A DNA stretch of 64,000 nt from assembly GCF_001522545.3 (NCBI RefSeq), contig NC_031781.1:7441551-7505550 (forward strand), in the 5' to 3' direction. This stretch comes from Parus major. Its lineage: Eukaryota; Chordata; Aves; Passeriformes; Paridae. Positions 41,201 to 55,088 of the stretch are shown piece by piece. The notes beneath the pieces were generated by a model. The model was not told where the DNA came from. It searched no databases and saw only the letters and a list, made by a program, of their open reading frames with translations. Numbering within the stretch: the stretch's first letter is position 1; every line of letters begins with the position of its first letter. Position numbers and translations under genes: made by a program.

Positions 41201-44200
41201 TTGCTTGGGAAAATGAATTAAGACCACACCAAAATGACTCCAGTGAAGGGCTCTCAACAGCACTCATAACCTCAGGGATGCTGCTGTACCCACAAAAGGA
41301 ACCAACAAAATGCAGACTGGTTTCCCAAGGCTGTTTTACTGCAAAGCAAAAACACAGTTTATGAAATCAAAACACACCAAGGAAATACTTCCATCAGGCC
41401 CCAGTGTGGTGATACAGTTCCTCAAGGAAAGAAAGGCATTCTTCATCCCTTCCAACATGGAGCTTAGGAAAAATTCACATGTGATGTGAGTCATCTTCCC
41501 ATTCAGACATGAATTCAGTTTATCCTTGCTGGAAGGATGATCTAACCCTTACCTTCTCCAGACTTTCTCAACAGGGGATCGAGGCACAGGGTAGAGAGGA
41601 GCTCAGTGACAGAGGTGAAAAGAGGAAGGAAAAACATACACAAACACACAGAAAAGCGATAATTCTGGAGCTTTCCGCCAGGAAGCCCTGTGCCACTGCA
41701 CAGCAACAAAAATAACCCAGGGGTTCCCTCTCTGCTCCAGCTCCCTGTGAGGAGCCACTTTAAAGCTTTTAGAACATTTGCAGAGTTTGAAAGAAATGTT
41801 TTTTGTTTAACTTCAGCTACTTCAGAAATGCCTGGGGCCTGAAGAAACATATTTTTGGATTGCTCCTAAAGAACAGGCTGAACTTTGAAGTCTGGGGAAT
41901 TTTTTTCAGATCAAATGTTAAATTAATAAACACCAACATGACAAATCAGTCTGAGAACTGGGGAAAAAATTTAACAATAACTTAAAAATTTTCTTGGATT
42001 AATTAATTGTGGCATATTGTTACTTACTCTAATATGTTGATGGGTCTGGCGCTTCAAGTCCTGTAAGCCACGCTGCAGATATGTTTTTGTATTCTAACTA
42101 AGCACTTTTGATATTATTGACTATTTATCCCTACAATATAATAGGCATATCATGACCAGCGTCAGCCTGGTTAAGAATGAGATCATGGATGGTTTACTTA
42201 TGGATGGTTTAAGAAATGCACACAACAATTCAAAGCAGCTGTAATCTAAAAGACTTTGTACACAGTTTATTTGTAACAGAAATCTCATCAGTGCCACTGA
42301 ATTTACCTTGCACTTTCTTGTTGATTGTGGTGTCCCACATGACTTATTTTCCTTTCACTCTATTGCAAGGAATGGCTGGATAAGGAGCCCTTGAGTCCCT
42401 GGGAAGCCATGGGTCAGTCGGCTGCAAGCCACACACCAACTATTAATTACAGCTATGTGGTCAGAGCCCTCTGCTAACACTGCAAATAGGAACAGGATTG
42501 TGCCAGCATTGCCACATCCCACATTTTTGTATTCTTGCCTCAATTTTCCTCACCCTATTTTGAGAAGGAAAACCATGATTCATTGTTAATAGGTGCCTTA
42601 GTAAATAAAAAGTGATAATGTAAAACAACCTCCCTCTCTGAACACTGGTAAACAACAGTTTGCTCACTCTTATAGTTCCTTACCATCCCAGACAACTATA
42701 GAGGGGGAACTACCCAATATTCTTTCCTGTAGATTTTAGGGACACTTTTTTCAGGAATCTGAGGACTCTGATTCGTCAGCGGTCCAGAAGTGTACCTGCG
42801 GCGACCACTGAAGCATTCAAGAATTCTCATTAACACAGGCCAGGTTAATTGCACCAGGATATTCCTTCCATGGGATGGAGCTGAGAGAGGAGAGCTCCTA
42901 CTGATTTTCTCCCTGTGGTCTCCTAGAGCAGAATCACCTCCTTGGCAAACACGATCCTGGTGGAGGGCCAGGTCCTGAGCCTGCACTGATGGACAGGGTG
43001 CTTTGATTAACACCACAAGCTCCTGACCCAGAACATCAGCGCCCTGAGGAGGATTCCAGCAAACATCTGTTACCATTAAAGATCACTGGTTGAGATCTAC
43101 ACCCCGAGAGGGCCAGGGCTGAGGGACTGCATAGTTCCTCTCTGAGGCTGAAACAGCACACAGTGCTGTTAGTGGAGCAACATTTAAGGAAATCGGCATC
43201 AGAATAAGGAATGAGGAATGTGAAGTTATTCATTTAGTGGTTTCTCTAATGCTTCTCCATTTAATATTTGCAAATTTAATATTTACACATGCAACTCTTA
43301 CAAAAATTATGTTACAAGGAACAGCTTCTGTATTTCTTATAATAAACAACTAACCAAAAATACATGGTATGTATAGCAGGGGGTTACAGCTGGGATCCTA
43401 TATTACTTCTTAGAGTCACTTATCTAAGATCTAATATCTATAAAAAGCCTCTCTGTTTGCTATTTACACAGGTGTCCTGGAGCATTATACAATCATGTAG
43501 CAGATCAACATAGCCTTAGGATCTCAAAGTATAATAAAAGTACATTAGGATCGTGACGTAGAGGGAAATTTGACCATTTGACACTGGTCTTTTATTCCTT
43601 CCAGAAGTTCACCTGGGCATGGAGGATGGATGTCTTTAGTTCTTCATGAGAATAAGAAAAAGAAAACATATCTTTTTCTAATCTTGCTTGCCTAGATTTT
43701 TAAAATGTACAGTCAAACTGGCTCCTCACATAAATGTTTAAATTTTGCCACTCTTTTTTACGCTGTGTGGTTCCACTAAACTTGGCAACAGATCTCCTAC
43801 AGTAAGGTCCACAAGCCAGGGGTCTGGCAAGATCTCTACTTTCAAGAGTCAGACTTTAAAAAAGTAATGTTGTAGTAAGTTAAAGTATTCAAAATATACA
43901 CAACCAAGGAGGACAAGAACAAGACATGAGAGATGACAGAGTCTACACAAGGCATAGATGTTTCCACATATTCCCTAACCACAGGGAGGATCAGAAAATA
44001 TATTCAAATTCAAGCAGATTCTATGATAAAAATGCCCTCCAGGAAAGGCATATATCATCCCCTAAAAAAAAATATAATATGAAAAAAAAAGAATGTGATG
44101 TATTATCCATAAAATCCTCCACAATGACTAATCTATCATTTCAGTCAGCCAAATCCTGAAGACAAGGTTTGAATCCTAACAAGGTAACAACAAAATCCAC

Positions 44201-44627
44201 TAGAATGTAGGAACAAGGAACATATTCAGTTCCTATTACATCTGGCTTCATTAGAACTTATTCTGCTTTTAATCTGCTGTAATAAAGTCCTTACGTCTGA
44301 GCAAAGATCTTAGACTTTGACATGCTCATATAGAAATATATATTGCATGCAAATGACATGGCAAAGGCAACACGAGCACATCAGACCTTGTACTTACCAT
44401 GAATGAATTATGTCCTCCATTCATGAAGTCCTACTGTCATTCTTTTCCAAAGCATCTGCTCTGCAGGATCAACACTGGCTCTTTACAAGAGACAACATCA
44501 GGAGGAAAAAACTCCCATCTCCCATTCCCTAGCTTGTGTACAGCTGCTGCTTATGCCAAGACATTGCACCCTCACCCAGTGTTTTTATCAGCTCTTCAGA
44601 TTCCCATATATATTGGAAGAATGTAGC

Positions 44628-44666
44628 AAAAAAAAAAAAAAATAAAAATCCATATATATATATGTG

Positions 44667-44709
<43 letters not shown>
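44628..44709. repeat. Poly-A followed by (TA)n/(TG)n microsatellite
   Basis: An A run of about 13 (44628-44640), then alternating TA with a short TG-containing stretch from 44652 to 44709. Such a tract can form cruciform DNA and is prone to length change. Confidence 0.92.
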
Positions 44710-44711
<2 letters not shown>

Positions 44712-47700
44712 CAGGGTAAATTGTCACATTTTTACAAACTTTTTAGAAAATCTTCTCACCTATTTGCAAGTACAAGCATGTCACGATGCTTACTGAGGAC
44801 TGCCAAAGGTCACAAGGAACAATCATTCCATAAAATGCATATAACTACCAAGGAATTGCTCCCAGACCCCTGTCATTGGATTTTGCCTACTTGCACATAA
44901 ATCAATTGGCACTGTGGCTTAAAATGGACAAACTGTCCTTGACACTAGCAACCATTTGCCTGCTTGACAGCTACAGCAACACTAACTCTTAAAGCATTTG
45001 CTGTATCTTGCACTGCTACTTTTCTCCATAGCGTTTTTTTTGAGCCGTTTCTTAGGTGATGGCTTTACTTCTGGTTATTTAAGGCTTCAAACTTGATTTA
45101 CTTATGGGCCCTTTACCCACAAAAGTATTTTGCAAGATGAAAATATCAAGGGATTGCACTAATCCAGAAAATACATATGCAGAAATACACGTATTGTCAA
45201 TTTTTTATGAATGGCAATCAACACCAATGGAGACAGCTAAAAAAAGACAATGAATTTGCACACCATAAATTGGCCTTTCCCCCATTTTCTTCAAGTATTA
45301 CTGGTTCACATCTCACTGAGTAACTTTCTTTTTCATGCTGTGAAACCTTTTGCCCAAAGAAAAGCAAAAAAATATATCTGAACAGTATTTTATAGCATTA
45401 ATGACCTCAACCTCCCTGCCCCAGGTAATGGCCAGTTGAAGTTTGCTCAGGGATTACCCTTCACTCCTCCAAGGCTGCTGATTTACAAAGCAAAGAGATA
45501 CTTGGGAAGCCCTAGCACTATTTGCCTACTAAGCACTAGCCCTTCTAACATCAATGGTCATGGAGAGTAAATCCCAGCTCATACTCGAGAAAAGCTGTGA
45601 AGTTGCAATTTTCTGTATGGGAAACCTAGCAGGAGATAGGTTTGCTTGAGTGGGCAAAAGAAGAGGCAGAAAGCAGCAGCCAGCTAAGCCTGACAAGCTG
45701 CACTCTGCTAACAACTGCAGGAGGAGGAAAAGGAGAAGCAGCAGGAAACCCTAAGGGATGGGTGGTTTCTGGAAGTGTTTCTTGCCATGGAACCTGTCAC
45801 TGAGGTCTGGGAGTCATTGGAGGAATGGCACAGAAATTATCATCTTTTATTGAGGGGACTATATCCTTTCCTCATGGTGCTCAAGAAAATGACTTCAAAA
45901 ACCCACAAAAAAAAAAAAAAATAACAAGAAAAAAAATTACAAAAAACTTTTAAAAAGATGGATGGCTGGTATGGAGTGCTTTATAAAAACAGACCAAAAC
46001 CAAAAAAGAACTGTGCGCCATGCTATGAACTCTACACTAGAGTTTGCATTTTTAAAATTCCTCGCAATGGATCTGGAATAAATCAGCAATGGGTCAAACC
46101 GGTTCAGAAAGTGTTTGAATAACTGCCCACGGAGTGGCCAGAGGTTCTCCATCAGCAGAGTATTTTGACTGCTGCTGTTCAATTACCATTTGAGAAAGCA
46201 GGACTGCTGGGAAAGACAACACAAGGTAAACCAACACTGGCTACAAAAGCAGTCGGCGCACCAACATCCACACGGCACAGCCCGGCCCTCAGAGACGTCC
46301 CCAAAAGCAGCTTCACCTCACACTGCCCTGAGCCAGCACTGCTCCATGCAGCCAAAGGTAAGGGGCTGTCAGCAAACCAGGAGAGCCCCAAATACCTCAT
46401 TTTATCTCTACAATAGAAACCGTAATTGACAAATCGTTATTTTACATTTATAAAATATATGATGAGGAACATACCACATACATTCTAGACTTTCTGTCTG
46501 CACTGGAAATCAACTGGGAAATTAGGAGGTATGGCGTAGAAACATCACTACAAATATACCGTATTACTGCTTTTGCAGCTGCAGTCCCAGAATTTGTTTC
46601 ACAATAATTCAGTTACCCATGTTTAAACAACCAGCCAGCAGAAGAAAGGCTGATATATTTCATATGCATTCTCTTTGAGCAGGGGGGCCTTCACGTCTGG
46701 TCGAAAAATGTCAGGCTCATATGACACCACCACAGTCAGGAGAGATGCCTAACCATAACTAAAAGCAGAATTTGGCCAACACAATTGGAAAATACCAGCA
46801 GAGTATATACAAATGCACACACGCAATCTCATATAAGAGCAGAGCATGAGACAGATTGGATTTTTTAATCACACCTTTAAAGAAAACAATATTTCATGTG
46901 CAGTCCTCTCACTGAGCTCCTACGTGGATCCTTTATCCCACTGCAACATAAACAGACACACCAGAGTCTGCAGCAGGGAAGAAAGATTTTTTTTTTCCCC
47001 CATTGAGGATTTTAAACACAATTTGAAAAGCAAAAGAACAGACCTGGCCTGCCTTCCAAACTGACTTCAGTAACAGATAAACAGCATTAAGACTACAGTC
47101 AGCAAGTACATACATAAGCTTTACATTAATACACTCACCTATATTTTTAAGAGAGCTTCATTTTTCCTTTTTGTTCTCAGTTTCCTCTAGCATATAGTCC
47201 AGAAGAAAAACCCAGACATTTCTCCTGATTCACCAAAACCAAGCTGTTACAATGAATATCCTAATGGCTTAGATATTATTCCTCAAAACTTCTTATCCAA
47301 AGGAGAGCAGCCTTTCTGTCAGCTTCAGCACCAATTTCTACAAGTTTTGTACCAGCTTTCTAAGATCATTCTATCAAACAAATCCTTCGGAAAGAAAGGA
47401 TTTTAGCTTCCATGCTGCATGCAGTGCCTGACTTGAAGCTGCCATTCTCTTCTTCAAGAAGAAAGGTGAACTTCCTGGTAACACTCGAGGGCCTTGGGGC
47501 TTTGCAAAAACAGAGTGGATCTCACTATTGGCAAAGACACAACCAAACACAAATATTTGAAGGTATTACTAAAAGAACAAGATTCTGAAACAGCATTTTT
47601 AGTAAAATTAAACAGATAAACCTTGGTGCAAATTAAAAACAACTCTCTTGTATCTGAGCCCATAATGACTATTTTGAATACAGATTATTTACTGCTGGCA

Positions 47701-48782
47701 ATAAAGAAGATTTTTGGTAATTTTTCTGTTATTGGGAAGAGCTTGAATACAATCCAGTCCAAAAAAAATGCTGACTTTCCTAAATAGGGGCTGTGTTTTT
47801 GCAATAAATACTGGTCAATATACAAGTGGAGGAAAACTGAACCAGATGTCAGTAATAGGACCACAGAACGTTGCATTTGCCCAGAATCGCTATTTTAAAC
47901 ACATGATGTTGGTCTACTGGTTTGTGGGATAATACATTCTTGGCAGCCAGAAGGAGTTTCGATATGTTAGAAGGTTATCCTTGAGCAAAAGGGAAAAAAA
48001 AAAAAGAAAAAAGGAAAAAGGAGAAGGGAGGTAAAGAAGGGCCACTAATTCATCAAGTTACCTATACCAAAAAAAAATCATGACTTAAGAAATCAGTTCA
48101 AAGACAAGCCAGTCTCAGAAAGCTTGGGGTTCATATTAATTCTTGTTTTGTCTTTACCTCCTTAATATGAATACTTCATTCATCTTTCATTGCACTTTGC
48201 CTTCCTAGTTTTTTTTTAAGGATTCTTCCCTTCACTTGTTCCCAGTTTCTGGTGAGCTTCCACCTTGCAGCTCCACCCAGCATGGTCAGAGCAGTGTGGG
48301 AAGCACCTGCACAGAGCCAGAGCACACAGAGCCAGCACCAAGCACTTTTCCTGCTGGAAACCTTTGCTCACAGCAGGATCCTGCTGCCCTCAGTGGCTGA
48401 AGGCAGCTGACCCAAAATCCCTGAAGGCAGCCCTGGAAGCTGCAAGCACACAAGTAACAAGCCAGGTCCCTGTCCACTGGCAATTCAGTAGTTACCCATC
48501 TCTAAAATGCTCCCTAGCTCAGAGTCACAGGGGGTTCTGAGTGGTTCTTTGGTGTGTTTTTTGGTTTTAGGGTTTTTTTCCCCCCCTTCTACTTAAGAAG
48601 CAGTTATATCTGCAAGTCTTCTTCATATTGAAATAAAACTTCAAACTGTACTTGGTATGTTTGGCCAATAAGCACTTCCCTGTTTTACCATGTAGTAAAT
48701 TTAAAAGTCAACTCTGCTCATTGTCTTAACAAACCCTCCTCTGAAAGATAATTAAAACCACTTCCCAATATACAACCAAAGT

Positions 48783-48788
48783 TTTATT
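48783..48788 (-). promoter_or_regulatory. Second copy of the AATAAA polyadenylation signal
   Basis: This is identical to the signal at 52837-52842, displaced by exactly 4,054 bases inside the other copy of the duplicated block. It is functional only if the duplication is real. Confidence 0.35.
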
Positions 48789-51039
48789 TTTATAGTCTAT
48801 CTTCAATTATGGCATAATCCTTTCTTTTTTTTTTTAACCAGTGAAATATACAAATCACACAAGACAGAAATATGTACATTAAATGTACAGAACAGAGGAA
48901 AGGACATAGAAGATTTACATATCTGAATGACAAAAGTAAAATATTTTACATTAAATAGGGTTTTAATAGCTAGGATCATGAGATTCAATTCTGCTCAGAC
49001 AGAAGTCACTAAAAAAGAACATGAGGTGGTTCAGCACATGAAAAAAAAAAGATAATGGTTTTTGTACAATAAAAACCAAAGTGACATATTCAATGAATTA
49101 GTGCTTTATTTATTTCTCTTACTTTAAAGATATTCTTTGCAAACATCTGAAGATGAGGGGTAAATATGTCCTTGTACAATAAATTAAGAGCAATAAAGCG
49201 CCATTAAGAAGCTGATAAATGATCAAGATGAATTTAATGATACAGCTTAAAGGCTTGTGAAAAGTCAAGGCTTTAGTACAACTAGGCTAAAGTGAAAGGC
49301 TTTCCTCAAGTGGTATCTGCAAAACCATTTTCTTTAACTTGTAGGATGGGACTGAGCTGAAAAATAGCATCTGAACCAAAAAATGAAATCCTGTGTAAGC
49401 ACACAGCACGGGGGGAACACATATTGTTTGGCAAATAACAATTCTCTGTTCAAAAACTGGAAAGCAAGGGCCGAATGCAGCACATTTTGGAGTTGCAAGG
49501 TGTCTCCTTTCAGCAATAATCAATAATGCCCTTAATGTGAGAGTGGAATAGAAGCGATCTCCAGACTGGCATCGATTCAAGTGCAGGGTGCTGCCTCTAC
49601 CAACCACCCAAGGAAGCCCTGAAACTGGGAAGAGGCTTACTGCTTTGTGATTACCCTTAAAACTTTCGAATGTTGGATGTTCTTAAAAATACAATAATTA
49701 AAAATAAAAACCCACCAAAAGCTTAGAATCAATCGAAACACCTGAAGAGATCTGGAAAAGAAAATAAGGGATGAACTGCCCCTTTAATTTAGATGTTTTA
49801 TTATTTTCTAAATCATTAAAAATATATATGTACAAAAAGCTTTGAAGTATCAGACACCAGAGACCACAGTTCTCCCATATATATGTAACTGCTCGAGTAT
49901 AGTCTGAACAGTTGTAGTGTATATCTGCAATATATTATCTAAAGCATGTGTATTAAAGACATAGGATGATAAATTTGGTATTGCTGCAACGTTTCATTGA
50001 ACTATAATAGTCAGTTAATGTTATTAAAATACGAAACTATTGTCTCCTTGAGTGAAAGCGTTCCCAAAATCTGCAAAAAAAATAAAAATCAATAATTCCA
50101 CGAGCGGATATCTAATGATTTATTTTCTCACATAAAATTAGAGGAGCTATTTGTCAAGCTGTGTTTTGAAAGACAGCCAGCTATTACACCATTTTAAGGC
50201 ATTTTCAAATTTGGGGAACTCTCCTTTCCATGGGCTTTCCAGGCTGGGAAAGCAGAGCTGTTTGTAAGCGTTGCCCAGCTCCAGTGCTGCGGGCAGCCTG
50301 CCCCGGGCTGCTCCACACCCGGCAGCAGGGAACTGCCGCTCCGCCACGTGAGACACTCGCACGTCACAATTAGCTGATGAGGCCAAGCTCTGCCTCGAAT
50401 AATATCTTTATTATTCACCAAGGCAGGCTTTTTTTTTTTTTTTCTGTGGTTTTTTTTTTCCTGTCTTGCTCAGTTCTGGAACCAGCCCCGGTGACTCAGG
50501 GATAGCGCAGTTGAAGCCTTTCTGATCCTTTGCTCTTTGCCCTCCGGTGACCCTTGGCAGGGAACCGACACCGCACCTTGTGATGAACATACCCCTTATT
50601 TACAGAGCCCTACATGCACTGAACAGCTTTATACACCCTATTCTAGGAACTTCTAGTGTCTGAACCTAAAAGTCATGGACAGGTCTGTGTGTTCCTCACA
50701 TCCATAAGGATTGTTCTAACATCCCAAGCACATTACATGGTTGCTCTGCCTACTGCACATGTATTACGTTCCATGGATCTAAATTAGCATATGTCAGATT
50801 TTCCCCTCAAACTACTCTATTGTTTGTAAGAAAAGTCAATTTTTTAACTTTGAAAAATAAATATTCTCAGATTCTCCCCCATTATTGCCAAAAATATAAG
50901 CCTCACACAGTTCTGGGATGGATGCAGAGAGGGTTTCCAGGCACTTCTCTTTGCAACCTTTATATTTTTCTCTTTTCTTTCATTTTTTTTCCTTCCCCAC
51001 CCTTTTTTTATTTTCTTTTTTTTTTTTTTTTTTTTTTTT

Positions 51040-51040
51040 N
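51040..51040. other. Single undetermined base (N) inside poly-T at the duplication junction
   Basis: This is the only ambiguous base noticed in the window. It sits within about 35 T residues exactly where copy 1 meets copy 2, as a gap placeholder or unresolved homopolymer would. Confidence 0.95.
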
Positions 51041-52836
51041 TTTTTTTTTTCCCCCATTGAGGATTTTAAACACAATTTGAAAAGCAAAAGAACAGACCTG
51101 GCCTGCCTTCCAAACTGACTTCAGTAACAGATAAACAGCATTAAGACTACAGTCAGCAAGTACATACATAAGCTTTACATTAATACACTCACCTATATTT
51201 TTAAGAGAGCTTCATTTTTCCTTTTTGTTCTCAGTTTCCTCTAGCATATAGTCCAGAAGAAAAACCCAGACATTTCTCCTGATTCACCAAAACCAAGCTG
51301 TTACAATGAATATCCTAATGGCTTAGATATTATTCCTCAAAACTTCTTATCCAAAGGAGAGCAGCCTTTCTGTCAGCTTCAGCACCAATTTCTACAAGTT
51401 TTGTACCAGCTTTCTAAGATCATTCTATCAAACAAATCCTTCGGAAAGAAAGGATTTTAGCTTCCATGCTGCATGCAGTGCCTGACTTGAAGCTGCCATT
51501 CTCTTCTTCAAGAAGAAAGGTGAACTTCCTGGTAACACTCGAGGGCCTTGGGGCTTTGCAAAAACAGAGTGGATCTCACTATTGGCAAAGACACAACCAA
51601 ACACAAATATTTGAAGGTATTACTAAAAGAACAAGATTCTGAAACAGCATTTTTAGTAAAATTAAACAGATAAACCTTGGTGCAAATTAAAAACAACTCT
51701 CTTGTATCTGAGCCCATAATGACTATTTTGAATACAGATTATTTACTGCTGGCAATAAAGAAGATTTTTGGTAATTTTTCTGTTATTGGGAAGAGCTTGA
51801 ATACAATCCAGTCCAAAAAAAATGCTGACTTTCCTAAATAGGGGCTGTGTTTTTGCAATAAATACTGGTCAATATACAAGTGGAGGAAAACTGAACCAGA
51901 TGTCAGTAATAGGACCACAGAACGTTGCATTTGCCCAGAATCGCTATTTTAAACACATGATGTTGGTCTACTGGTTTGTGGGATAATACATTCTTGGCAG
52001 CCAGAAGGAGTTTCGATATGTTAGAAGGTTATCCTTGAGCAAAAGGGAAAAAAAAAAAAGAAAAAAGGAAAAAGGAGAAGGGAGGTAAAGAAGGGCCACT
52101 AATTCATCAAGTTACCTATACCAAAAAAAAATCATGACTTAAGAAATCAGTTCAAAGACAAGCCAGTCTCAGAAAGCTTGGGGTTCATATTAATTCTTGT
52201 TTTGTCTTTACCTCCTTAATATGAATACTTCATTCATCTTTCATTGCACTTTGCCTTCCTAGTTTTTTTTTAAGGATTCTTCCCTTCACTTGTTCCCAGT
52301 TTCTGGTGAGCTTCCACCTTGCAGCTCCACCCAGCATGGTCAGAGCAGTGTGGGAAGCACCTGCACAGAGCCAGAGCACACAGAGCCAGCACCAAGCACT
52401 TTTCCTGCTGGAAACCTTTGCTCACAGCAGGATCCTGCTGCCCTCAGTGGCTGAAGGCAGCTGACCCAAAATCCCTGAAGGCAGCCCTGGAAGCTGCAAG
52501 CACACAAGTAACAAGCCAGGTCCCTGTCCACTGGCAATTCAGTAGTTACCCATCTCTAAAATGCTCCCTAGCTCAGAGTCACAGGGGGTTCTGAGTGGTT
52601 CTTTGGTGTGTTTTTTGGTTTTAGGGTTTTTTTCCCCCCCTTCTACTTAAGAAGCAGTTATATCTGCAAGTCTTCTTCATATTGAAATAAAACTTCAAAC
52701 TGTACTTGGTATGTTTGGCCAATAAGCACTTCCCTGTTTTACCATGTAGTAAATTTAAAAGTCAACTCTGCTCATTGTCTTAACAAACCCTCCTCTGAAA
52801 GATAATTAAAACCACTTCCCAATATACAACCAAAGT

Positions 52837-52842
52837 TTTATT
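52837..52842 (-). promoter_or_regulatory. Candidate polyadenylation signal AATAAA in WNT5A 3' UTR
   Basis: The minus strand reads AAAAATAAAACTTTGG, immediately after the conserved segment with GATTTGTATATTTCACTGG. Human WNT5A has AATAAAAC at the matching place, and I recall it as a proximal poly(A) signal. Other AATAAA hexamers on the minus strand occur near 54176, 54467, 53852 and 53160. More distal cleavage is likely, because conservation continues to about 51660. Confidence 0.5.
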
Positions 52843-55053
52843 TTTATAGTCTATCTTCAATTATGGCATAATCCTTTCTTTTTTTTTTTAACCAGTGAAA
52901 TATACAAATCACACAAGACAGAAATATGTACATTAAATGTACAGAACAGAGGAAAGGACATAGAAGATTTACATATCTGAATGACAAAAGTAAAATATTT
53001 TACATTAAATAGGGTTTTAATAGCTAGGATCATGAGATTCAATTCTGCTCAGACAGAAGTCACTAAAAAAGAACATGAGGTGGTTCAGCACATGAAAAAA
53101 AAAAGATAATGGTTTTTGTACAATAAAAACCAAAGTGACATATTCAATGAATTAGTGCTTTATTTATTTCTCTTACTTTAAAGATATTCTTTGCAAACAT
53201 CTGAAGATGAGGGGTAAATATGTCCTTGTACAATAAATTAAGAGCAATAAAGCGCCATTAAGAAGCTGATAAATGATCAAGATGAATTTAATGATACAGC
53301 TTAAAGGCTTGTGAAAAGTCAAGGCTTTAGTACAACTAGGCTAAAGTGAAAGGTTTTCCTCAAGTGGTATCTGCAAAACCATTTTCTTTAACTTGTAGGA
53401 TGGGACTGAGCTGAAAAATAGCATCTGAACCAAAAAATGAAATCCTGTGTAAGCACACAGCACGGGGGGAACACATATTGTTTGGCAAATAACAATTCTC
53501 TGTTCAAAAACTGGAAAGCAAGGGCCGAATGCAGCACATTTTGGAGTTGCAAGGTGTCTCCTTTCAGCAATAATCAATAATGCCCTTAATGTGAGAGTGG
53601 AATAGAAGCGATCTCCAGACTGGCATCGATTCAAGTGCAGGGTGCTGCCTCTACCAACCACCCAAGGAAGCCCTGAAACTGGGAAGAGGCTTACTGCTTT
53701 GTGATTACCCTTAAAACTTTCGAATGTTGGATGTTCTTAAAAATACAATAATTAAAAATAAAAACCCACCAAAAGCTTAGAATCAATCGAAACACCTGAA
53801 GAGATCTGGAAAAGAAAATAAGGGATGAACTGCCCCTTTAATTTAGATGTTTTATTATTTTCTAAATCATTAAAAATATATATGTACAAAAAGCTTTGAA
53901 GTATCAGACACCAGAGACCACAGTTCTCCCATATATATGTAACTGCTCGAGTATAGTCTGAACAGTTGTAGTGTATATCTGCAATATATTATCTAAAGCA
54001 TGTGTATTAAAGACATAGGATGATAAATTTGGTATTGCTGCAACGTTTCATTGAACTATAATAGTCAGTTAATGTTATTAAAATACGAAACTATTGTCTC
54101 CTTGAGTGAAAGCGTTCCCAAAATCTGCAAAAAAAATAAAAATCAATAATTCCACGAGCGGATATCTAATGATTTATTTTCTCACATAAAATTAGAGGAG
54201 CTATTTGTCAAGCTGTGTTTTGAAAGACAGCCAGCTATTACACCATTTTAAGGCATTTTCAAATTTGGGGAACTCTCCTTTCCATGGGCTTTCCAGGCTG
54301 GGAAAGCAGAGCTGTTTGTAAGCGTTGCCCAGCTCCAGTGCTGCGGGCAGCCTGCCCCGGGCTGCTCCACACCCGGCAGCAGGGAACTGCCGCTCCGCCA
54401 CGTGAGACACTCGCACGTCACAATTAGCTGATGAGGCCAAGCTCTGCCTCGAATAATATCTTTATTATTCACCAAGGCAGGCTTTTTTTTTTTTTTTCTG
54501 TGGTTTTTTTTTTCCTGTCTTGCTCAGTTCTGGAACCAGCCCCGGTGACTCAGGGATAGCGCAGTTGAAGCCTTTCTGATCCTTTGCTCTTTGCCCTCCG
54601 GTGACCCTTGGCAGGGAACCGACACCGCACCTTGTGATGAACATACCCCTTATTTACAGAGCCCTACATGCACTGAACAGCTTTATACACCCTATTCTAG
54701 GAACTTCTAGTGTCTGAACCTAAAAGTCATGGACAGGTCTGTGTGTTCCTCACATCCATAAGGATTGTTCTAACATCCCAAGCACATTACATGGTTGCTC
54801 TGCCTACTGCACATGTATTACGTTCCATGGATCTAAATTAGCATATGTCAGATTTTCCCCTCAAACTACTCTATTGTTTGTAAGAAAAGTCAATTTTTTA
54901 ACTTTGAAAAATAAATATTCTCAGATTCTCCCCCATTATTGCCAAAAATATAAGCCTCACACAGTTCTGGGATGGATGCAGAGAGGGTTTCCAGGCACTT
55001 CTCTTTGCAACCTTTATATTTTTCTCTTTTCTTTCATTTTTTTTCCTTCCCCA

Positions 55054-55056
<3 letters not shown>

Positions 55057-55088
<32 letters not shown>
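55057..55088. repeat. Poly-T tract (poly-A in WNT5A mRNA sense)
   Basis: A pure run of 32 T on the plus strand. In the transcript it is an encoded A-tract starting 125 bases after the stop codon, and it is the right-hand edge of the duplicated block. Confidence 0.95.

Larger units (their letters stand above)
30941..46986. other. Non-coding flank between CR1 and the WNT5A 3' UTR block
   Basis: No supported exon. It holds simple repeats near 31991, 35227 and 44628, GC-richer patches near 34600-34730, 37450-37640 and 46245-46340, and AT-rich motif-dense stretches at 36660-36940 and 37240-37440. The part just left of 46987 is the true sequence downstream of WNT5A if the adjacent duplication is an artefact. 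Confidence 0.55.
46997..51050. repeat. 4,054-bp tandem duplicate of WNT5A 3' UTR, copy 1 (distal to gene)
   Basis: It starts CCCCCATTGAGG after a 10-base T run (46987-46996) and ends in a poly-T tract holding the N at 51040. Every landmark recurs at +4,054, with no internal length change that I found. Homopolymer lengths also match: T15 and T10 near 50430, A12 near 47990, A10 near 49040. The one clear base difference outside the terminal poly-T is C at 49300 versus T at 53354. The terminal T tract also differs, with an A at 51010 and a C at 51015. Confidence 0.97.
51051..55088. repeat. 4-kb tandem duplicate of WNT5A 3' UTR, copy 2 (joined to the coding exon)
   Basis: It begins with the same CCCCCATTGAGG and ends in a run of 32 T (55057-55088), after which unique sequence leads into the WNT5A stop codon. 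Its right flank is the true gene, while the left flank of copy 1 is the true downstream DNA. The pattern fits two contigs that overlap by this block and were abutted at poly-T ends. Confidence 0.97.

Noticed and set aside
54201..54440. 79-codon open frame in the 3' UTR, repeated at 50147-50386
   Set aside because: It lies within WNT5A 3' UTR sequence. It appears twice only because the block is duplicated, so the repetition is not evidence of coding.
46997..55088. Transposon-mediated or viral origin for the duplicated block
   Set aside because: The block is WNT5A 3' UTR sequence without terminal repeats or coding frames; the poly-T edges and the N fit an assembly join better.
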